Below are positions 59,495 through 64,000 of a stretch of 64,000 nt of DNA, in pieces. The notes below the pieces were generated by a model. The model worked only from the letters and a program-made list of their open reading frames with translations. It made no database searches and was not told where the DNA came from. The stretch lies in NCBI RefSeq assembly GCF_007644045.2, contig NZ_VMDW02000058.1, forward strand, positions 1 to 64,000, read 5' to 3'. Source of the DNA: Vogesella urethralis (GTDB lineage: Bacteria > Pseudomonadota > Gammaproteobacteria > Burkholderiales > Chromobacteriaceae). Position numbers and translations under genes: made by a program. The first letter of the stretch is position 1. Each line of letters starts with the position of its first letter.

Positions 59495-61212
59495 GCGTGA
59501 CGGATACCGCCGACAGCCTGCTGCCGGCGCAGCTGGGCAGTTTGCTGGCGCGGCTGGACCCGCAGCACGGCGCGGCGCTGGCGCCGCTGTTGCAACGCCT
59601 GCTGGCAGCGTTGGCCGCCGGCCACGTGTGCCTGGCCGGTGTTGGCCGCGACGAGCTGGCGCTGTTGCGGCGCAGCCCGCTGGCCGGGCGCCCCGGCGAC
59701 TACGCGCCGCTGATCGTGGACGACGCCGGCCGCCTGTACCTGGCGCGGCAATGGCAGGACGAAACGCGGCTGCTGCACGCCCTGCAGGCACTGGCGGCCG
59801 ACCCGCAACCGCTGGCTGGCGACGTGGACGGCGTGCTGGGCGGCTTGTTTCCCACCGCAGCGGCTGGCGACTGGCAACGCTTGGCCGCCTGGCTGGCCAC
59901 CCGCCGCCGCTTCATGGTGATCTCCGGTGGCCCCGGCACCGGCAAAACCACCACCGTGGTGCGCTTGCTGGCGGCTCTGGCGGCGCTATCCGACCGCCCG
60001 CTGGTGATGGCGATGGCCGCGCCCACCGGCAAGGCGGCGGCGCGGCTGACCGAGTCGGTACGCGGCGCCCGCGACGCGCTGCCGGTAGCCGACGCCGTAC
60101 GTCGCCAGCTGCCCGACAAGGCGCAGACGCTGCACCGCCTGCTGGGCCTGGTGCCCGGTACCGCGCAGCCGCGCCACCATGCGGCCAACCCCTTGCCGCT
60201 GGATGTGCTGGTGGTAGACGAGGCGTCGATGGTGGACCTCACGCTGATGGCGCAGACGGTGGCAGCGCTGCCGCGCCACGCCCGGCTGATTCTGCTGGGC
60301 GACCGCTATCAGCTGGCGTCGGTGGAGGCCGGGGCCGTGCTGGGCGATATTTGCAGCCAGCAAGCGTGGACCCCGGCGACCGCGGCCAGCCTGCAAGCCT
60401 GCGGCGTGACGCCGCCGGGCGCGGTGGACGGCGACGCGGTGCTGGCCGATAGCGTGGTGGTGCTGGAAAAAAGCCACCGTTTTGGCGAGCACTCCGGCAT
60501 CGGCAAGCTGGCCCGTGCCGTCAACGCCGGCGACGCCGCCGCGGCGCAAGCGCTGCTGCAGGACGGGCGCGACGATCTGGCGTGGCAGGCGCACGGCCCC
60601 GACGCCGCGCATTTGCTGGCGCTGCGCCAGCCGTACTGGCAAGCACTGGACGGGCTAGGCGACAGCGACGACTGGGCCGGCCTGTTTGCCGCCTTCAACC
60701 AGTGCATGCTGTTGGCCGCAGAGCGCCACACGGTGGACGAGGTCAATGCCGCCATCACCGCCACCTTGCAACAGCGTGGCCGCAAAGCGGCCGACAGCGA
60801 CTGGTACCCCGGCCGCCCGGTGATGGTGACGCGCAACGACTACAGTGTGGGCCTGTTCAACGGCGACATCGGCCTCACCGTGCAGCGCGGCGAGCGGCTG
60901 CGGGTGATCTTCCCCACTACCGACGGCGGCTGGCGCGAGGTATCGCCCGCCCGCCTGCCCGAGCACGACACCGTGTACGCGATGACGGTGCACAAATCGC
61001 AAGGCTCCGAGTTTGGCGAGGTGTGGTTGCTGCTGCCGGCACAACCTACTGCCACGCTGACGCGGGCGCTGGTGTACACCGCCATCACCCGTGCGCGGCA
61101 GCGCTTCGTACTGGCTGGCAGCCTGGCCGTGCTGCAAGCCGGCGTACAACTGGCGCCGCTGCGGCAATCGGGCCTGGCCGAGCGGCTGTGGCAAGCGGCG
61201 AGCGCGGGCTGA
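59491..61212 (+). CDS. recD: Exodeoxyribonuclease V subunit alpha
   Basis: This is the 5'-3' helicase subunit of RecBCD, with 573 residues. Walker A is ISGGPGTGKTTTVVRLL (about 146-162), motif II is VLVVDEASMVDLTLM, and motif VI is MTVHKSQGSEFGEV with ALVYTAITRARQRFVL, all of the RecD1 family. The ATG overlaps the pap stop (ATGA), so its translation is coupled to the polyphosphate enzyme, not to recB. This is an unusual gene order for recBCD. Confidence 0.96.
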   Translation: MSVTDTADSLLPAQLGSLLARLDPQHGAALAPLLQRLLAALAAGHVCLAGVGRDELALLRRSPLAGRPGDYAPLIVDDAGRLYLARQWQDETRLLHALQALAADPQPLAGDVDGVLGGLFPTAAAGDWQRLAAWLATRRRFMVISGGPGTGKTTTVVRLLAALAALSDRPLVMAMAAPTGKAAARLTESVRGARDALPVADAVRRQLPDKAQTLHRLLGLVPGTAQPRHHAANPLPLDVLVVDEASMVDLTLMAQTVAALPRHARLILLGDRYQLASVEAGAVLGDICSQQAWTPATAASLQACGVTPPGAVDGDAVLADSVVVLEKSHRFGEHSGIGKLARAVNAGDAAAAQALLQDGRDDLAWQAHGPDAAHLLALRQPYWQALDGLGDSDDWAGLFAAFNQCMLLAAERHTVDEVNAAITATLQQRGRKAADSDWYPGRPVMVTRNDYSVGLFNGDIGLTVQRGERLRVIFPTTDGGWREVSPARLPEHDTVYAMTVHKSQGSEFGEVWLLLPAQPTATLTRALVYTAITRARQRFVLAGSLAVLQAGVQLAPLRQSGLAERLWQAASAG

Positions 61213-61349
61213 GCGGCAGCGCGTGCGGCCAACTGTTGCATTCCTGCCAGCGGGGGCGCGTTATCGATAGGGCCACAGCGGTCAAAGCTGCACAGCGCGA
61301 TGGCATTCTCCGTAAGATGGCGCCTTCTCGAAAGCAGCAGGGAGTGCTC

Positions 61350-62231
61350 ATGCAGGTGCAAGCCGTTGCCGACTGGCTGGAAGACGCCATCCGCTACGAT
61401 GATTCGGATTTTCTGCCTTTGATGCTGGGTAACCATGCCATCGGTTACGTCAATACCGCCTGGCGCCAGCGCCTGCAGCAAGCGCACGGCGAGCTGTTTG
61501 CCGTGCAGGCTGATCGTGTGGCATTGCTGGCCGAGGGCCTGGATTACGCCGCCTGTTCCGCCAGACTGCAACAGGCGGCCGAAGCCTGGCGCGACGCCGG
61601 CTGGCTGAACGGCTGGCGCAACGAGCGCTTTATCGCCTACCTGCCCGACGGTACGCCCTGTTTCGAGCTGGAGCGCGCCGCGTTCCGCCCGCTGGGCCTG
61701 ACCAGCCGTGCGGTACACCTGAATGGCCTTAGCCGCTTGCCGGATGGCGAAATCCGCATGTGGATCGGCCGCCGCAGCCCGTTCAAGGACGTGGCCCCCA
61801 ACCGGCTGGACAACCTGATGGGCGGCGGCGTGGCCGCCGGCGAAAGCATTACCGATGCGCTGCTGCGTGAAGGCTGGGAAGAGGCTGGCATGCAGCCGGC
61901 GCAACTGCAGCCGTTGCAGCAGCAGGCCTTGTTGCTGGCTACCCGCCCGGTGGCGCGTGGTCTGCATCGTGAGTGGCTGTTCGTGTACGACATCTGGCTG
62001 GACCCGGCTACGGCGCCGCAGAACCAGGACGGCGAGGTGGCCGAACACGTATTGATGCCGCTGGCCGACGTGGTGCAGCACATCCTCAACGGCCAGTTCA
62101 TGAGCGACGCCGCGCTGGTGGCGGCCGACTGTCTGGCGCGGCTGGGCTACTGGGGCGATGCGTCGTCGCAGCTGGCGGCCAAGCTGGCACCCGTACGTGC
62201 GGTTGTGGGCGAAAACGTACAGGGGCGGTAA
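61350..62231 (+). CDS. Nudix hydrolase with DUF4743-type N-terminal domain
   Basis: This 293-residue protein has an N-terminal region (about 1-115, MQVQAVADWLEDAIRY) resembling DUF4743, found with Nudix domains in thiamine pyrophosphokinase-like plant proteins. The Nudix box begins at residue 158, GGGVAAGESITDALLREGWEEAG, and matches the GX5EX7REUXEEXGU rule at each fixed residue. The substrate is unknown; relatives hydrolyse damaged thiamine diphosphate or ADP-ribose. GGGAG lies upstream of the ATG at 61350. The terminator follows shortly after the stop. Confidence 0.85.
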   Translation: MQVQAVADWLEDAIRYDDSDFLPLMLGNHAIGYVNTAWRQRLQQAHGELFAVQADRVALLAEGLDYAACSARLQQAAEAWRDAGWLNGWRNERFIAYLPDGTPCFELERAAFRPLGLTSRAVHLNGLSRLPDGEIRMWIGRRSPFKDVAPNRLDNLMGGGVAAGESITDALLREGWEEAGMQPAQLQPLQQQALLLATRPVARGLHREWLFVYDIWLDPATAPQNQDGEVAEHVLMPLADVVQHILNGQFMSDAALVAADCLARLGYWGDASSQLAAKLAPVRAVVGENVQGR

Positions 62232-62253
62232 CGGGTGCACCCCGTCAGCATGC

Positions 62254-62281
62254 AAAAAGCCGGCGTAGCGCCGGCTTTTTT
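62254..62281 (+). terminator. Terminator after the Nudix gene
   Basis: AAAAAGCCGGCG and CGCCGGCTTTTTT are fully complementary around a TAG loop, so it can stop transcription from both sides. Confidence 0.93.
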
Positions 62282-62398
62282 GTTGATTGTCCGACAGTGG
62301 CTGGTGCGGGTCGGTTTTATCGATTATCGATGCTGTAAAGCTGTTGTATTGTGGCTACCGTAGATTGCACGCAATAAAATAACAATACGGTACTTGCC

Positions 62399-62599
62399 AT
62401 GTTCCGCTTGCGTTTGGTGTCGCGCCACTTTGGCGTGGACGAAAAGGGGCCGCTGTACGCCAGCCGTGAAGAGGCGGTGAAAGCGGCGCAGCTGATGCTG
62501 CATATCCATTCCTACCCGGTACGCGCCGAAGTGCGCCAGTTTGTCGATGGCAACTTCCGCCAGACCAGGGTGGTAGAAGTGCTGGAGCGGCACGAGTAA
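62399..62599 (+). CDS. Small conserved-looking protein of unknown function
   Basis: This 66-residue protein starts MFRLRLVSRHFGVDEKGPLY and has an amphipathic helix REEAVKAAQLMLHIHSY (about 23-39). The end RQTRVVEVLERHE looks like a beta strand. I do not recognise it. There is no clear ribosome-binding site, but codon usage fits the neighbourhood and a dedicated terminator follows 14 bp after the stop, which supports expression. Confidence 0.6.
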   Translation: MFRLRLVSRHFGVDEKGPLYASREEAVKAAQLMLHIHSYPVRAEVRQFVDGNFRQTRVVEVLERHE

Positions 62600-62612
62600 T
62601 GTCACGGGCATG

Positions 62613-62643
62613 AAAAAGCCCCGCCAGTGTTGGGCGGGGCTTT
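62613..62643 (+). terminator. Terminator between the small gene and tRNA-Arg
   Basis: GCCCCGCC (62618-62625) pairs with GGCGGGGC (62633-62640), with an A run before and TTT after. It serves converging transcripts from the small gene and the tRNA. Confidence 0.88.
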
Positions 62644-62652
62644 GCAATGAGG

Positions 62653-62729
62653 TGGCGTACCCGACTGGAATCGAACCAGCGACCTTCAGCTTCGGAGGCT
62701 GACACTCTATCCAACTGAGCTACGGGTAC
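62653..62729 (-). tRNA. tRNA-Arg (anticodon CCG)
   Basis: The cloverleaf on the minus strand has acceptor GTACCCG with CGGGTAC, a D arm with AGCTCAGTTGGATAGAGT, anticodon stem TCAGC/GCTGA around loop CTCCGAA (anticodon CCG), and a T arm with GGTTCGATTCC. The CCA end is encoded (62653-62655). Total length is 77 nt with CCA. It reads CGG arginine codons. Confidence 0.97.
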
Positions 62730-62885
62730 ACTTCAAGCCGCGCAATATAGCCTATGCGCGGCATTTTCGTCCAGCGCCATTGCGCTGGCGCAAACATTAT
62801 CGAAGCGACATTTTGCCGCGGCAAGGCTTTGCCGTATAATTTCCCTATTCTTCGGATTGTCATTATTAATTCAGGTGAGGCAGGA

Positions 62886-63626
62886 ATGAGCAACGAAACC
62901 AAAGCCCCAGGCAAGATCATTACGGTCCTGTTGGGCGTTGTCGTGCTGTTGGTAATAGCAGTTTATCTGCTGGCCAAATTGGCCACCGGCGGCTTTGATG
63001 TCAATGCGGAAGTGATGACCAAGGAAGCCGTGGCTGCCCGTCTGAAGCCGGTTGGTGAAGCCAAGGCCAGCGATGCACCGCCGGGCATGAAAACCGGCAA
63101 ACAGGTTTACGAAGGTATCTGTATCACCTGTCACGGCGCCGGCCTGGCCGGCTCTCCGAAGTTTGGTGACGCTGGTGCCTGGGGCGCCCGTATCGCCAAA
63201 GGCTGGGACACCCTCACCCTGCACGCGCTGCAAGGCTTTAACGCCATGCCGGCCAAAGGTGGTGCTGCCGACCTGACCGACGACGAAGTCAAACGTGCGG
63301 TTGCCTACATGGGTAACGCTGCTGGTGGCAAGTTCACCGAACCGCCGGTAGGTGGTGCTGCAGCAGCCGGTGCCGATCTGGACCCGGCCACCGTGGGCAA
63401 GAAAGTGTACGAAGGCGTGTGTGTGGCCTGTCACGGTAGCGGTGCTGCCGGTGCGCCGAAGTTTGGCGACAAGACTGCCTGGGCCCCGCGTCTGAGCAAA
63501 GGCGAAGACGCTCTGCTGGCCTCGGCCACCAAAGGCCTGAACGCCATGCCGGCCAAAGGTGGCTACACCGGTTCCGATGCCGAGTTCAAAGCTGCCGTCC
63601 AGTACCTGACCGGCGCTGCCAAGTAA
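62886..63626 (+). CDS. cycB: Membrane-anchored di-haem cytochrome c5
   Basis: This periplasmic electron carrier has 246 residues. An N-terminal membrane anchor (about 10-32) holds two cytochrome c domains, with haem sites CITCH (79-83) and CVACH (179-183) and methionine ligands likely in FNAMPAKGG and LNAMPAKGG. The two domains are near-duplicates (KKVYEGVCVACHGSGAAGAP against KQVYEGICITCHGAGLAGSP). Neisseria c5 (CycB), which feeds the cbb3 oxidase or nitrite reductase, has the same layout. The ATG at 62886 has GAGGCAGGA directly upstream. Terminator follows. Confidence 0.92.
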   Translation: MSNETKAPGKIITVLLGVVVLLVIAVYLLAKLATGGFDVNAEVMTKEAVAARLKPVGEAKASDAPPGMKTGKQVYEGICITCHGAGLAGSPKFGDAGAWGARIAKGWDTLTLHALQGFNAMPAKGGAADLTDDEVKRAVAYMGNAAGGKFTEPPVGGAAAAGADLDPATVGKKVYEGVCVACHGSGAAGAPKFGDKTAWAPRLSKGEDALLASATKGLNAMPAKGGYTGSDAEFKAAVQYLTGAAK

Positions 63627-63655
63627 TTTGCCGCCCGCTTGGCGGGCTGGCCATG

Positions 63656-63690
63656 AAAAACCCCTGCTTTTTGGCAGGGGTTTTTCTTTT
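63656..63690 (+). terminator. Terminator of the cytochrome gene
   Basis: CCCCTGC (63661-63667) pairs with GCAGGGG (63674-63680), flanked by A5 and T5, giving a near-symmetric terminator. Confidence 0.92.
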
Positions 63691-63792
63691 GCTGCCGGCT
63701 ACGGTGCGGCATGTGGCTGTGGTCTGGCTGCGGCCAACCTTGGCCTGCCATACGTAAGCCTGCGCGGCAGCAACAAATCGTGATAACAGACC

Positions 63793-64000
63793 CTAGTGCA
63801 TGCCGGCCAGCAGCGCTTTCATGGCTTGGTCGGCGTCGTTGACGCGGATCAGCCCCTGGCGCGGGTATTCCAGATCGACAATCACGAATACCGCCAGCGC
63901 CATGATGGTGGCGAACACGATGATGTGCAGCCAGCTGCGTTCGCCGTTGCCGGCCATGTCAAAGCCCACCAGTAGCGCCCCCACCAGAATCAGCACCGCC
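63793..64000 (-). CDS. C-terminal part of a DUF4239-like membrane protein (cut by window edge)
   Basis: Only the last 69 or so codons are in the window; the frame continues past 64000. The visible part has two hydrophobic helices and ends with VDLEYPRQGLIRVNDADQAM. The phrase D-x-x-x-PRxGLIRV is typical of the C-terminus of DUF4239 (bestrophin-like) proteins of about 260 residues. Function unknown. An upstream M inside the fragment is not a real start. Confidence 0.55.
   Translation of the reverse strand, partial: AVLILVGALLVGFDMAGNGERSWLHIIVFATIMALAVFVIVDLEYPRQGLIRVNDADQAMKALLAGMH

Larger units (their letters stand above)
8495..63738. repeat. Dispersed 10-mer TGCGGCCAAC / GTTGGCCGCA (32 exact copies)
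   Basis: First bases of exact copies found by eye: 8495, 9617, 15399, 17278, 18563, 20070, 21235, 21751, 22806, 24332, 27306, 28368, 30512, 31205, 32529, 33468, 33725, 34765, 38577, 38841, 42046, 42085, 45490, 51922, 54451, 55864, 56271, 57979, 60180, 60711, 61224 and 63729. The motif is often followed by C and then C/T-T (TGCGGCCAACCYT). Fourteen are forward and eighteen reverse. Eleven lie outside genes, far more than the share of intergenic DNA. More copies match only the 9-base core GCGGCCAAC. None occurs before 8.4 kb. It behaves like an uptake or marker sequence. Confidence 0.8.

Noticed and set aside
62653-62729. tRNA-Arg as the attachment site of an island
   Set aside because: No repeat of the tRNA 3' end was seen elsewhere in the window and the flanks are ordinary chromosomal genes.
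8495-63738. TGCGGCCAAC as the Chi site of this RecBCD
   Set aside because: Chi sequences are strongly strand-biased and lie mostly in genes. Here 14 copies are forward and 18 reverse, with intergenic enrichment, so Chi is a poor fit.

Overview
The window is a GC-rich beta-proteobacterial chromosome segment. Gene content points to the Neisseriales, most likely a Chromobacteriaceae/Vogesella-type genus: a Neisseria-like di-haem cytochrome c5, an EptA phosphoethanolamine transferase, RegBA, a type Vd patatin autotransporter, RecBCD and a CioAB-type cyd operon. The genus is an inference from family resemblance; no database was searched.

Positions 1 to about 5.8 kb form an accessory island. From the left it holds a truncated type I specificity gene (hsdS) with its methylase hsdM, an unrecognised protein, and then a stretch of about 1.1 kb with no credible gene that reads as a plus-strand structured RNA ending in an intrinsic terminator. 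In it, a textbook group II intron domain V and a domain VI-like hairpin lie UPSTREAM of a GTGCG 5' splice-site motif and domain-I-like sequence. This is the domain order of a circularly permuted (CP) group II ribozyme. The island continues with a ColE2-type plasmid replication gene, a matching ColE2-like origin directly after its stop codon, and an AlpA-type regulator.

From 5.97 kb the sequence looks like ordinary chromosome. 6-17 kb: xthA, a cold-shock gene, an exported RNase T2, a PlpD-like autotransporter and a solute-binding protein, a glycosyltransferase/metallophosphoesterase pair, eptA and an MscS channel with a cNMP domain. 17-23 kb: a PAS/sigma-54 activator divergent from the cyd bd-oxidase operon (cydP-cydA-cydB-nifX-like-cydX-ybgE-thioredoxin-like), with a recognisable sigma-54 promoter and paired palindromes between them. 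23-28 kb: sulfate uptake (sbp, orf, cysT, cysW, cysA) ending in the regulator cysB. 28-35 kb: an EAL gene broken by one stop codon, a DMT exporter with a LysR regulator, fpr, an isocitrate/isopropylmalate-type dehydrogenase and the RegB/RegA redox system. 35-47 kb: a PAS histidine kinase, FAD oxidase, Cys-cluster protein, GST, ExoD, aldehyde dehydrogenase, nitronate monooxygenase-type protein, LuxR and LysR regulators, and puuB. 47-50 kb: a lipoprotein S8 protease with a small lipoprotein partner, and sirB2. 50-62 kb: recC, recB, an orphan binding protein, polyphosphate:AMP phosphotransferase, recD and a Nudix protein. 62-64 kb: a small protein, tRNA-Arg(CCG), cytochrome c5 and a partial DUF4239-like gene.

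One signal runs through the chromosomal part only. The 10-mer TGCGGCCAAC (or its complement) occurs exactly 32 times by hand count between 8.5 and 63.7 kb. It is concentrated in intergenic gaps and sometimes forms hairpins at gene ends. It is absent from the island and from the protease locus. This resembles the behaviour of Neisseria DNA uptake sequences, although the sequence itself is unrelated.
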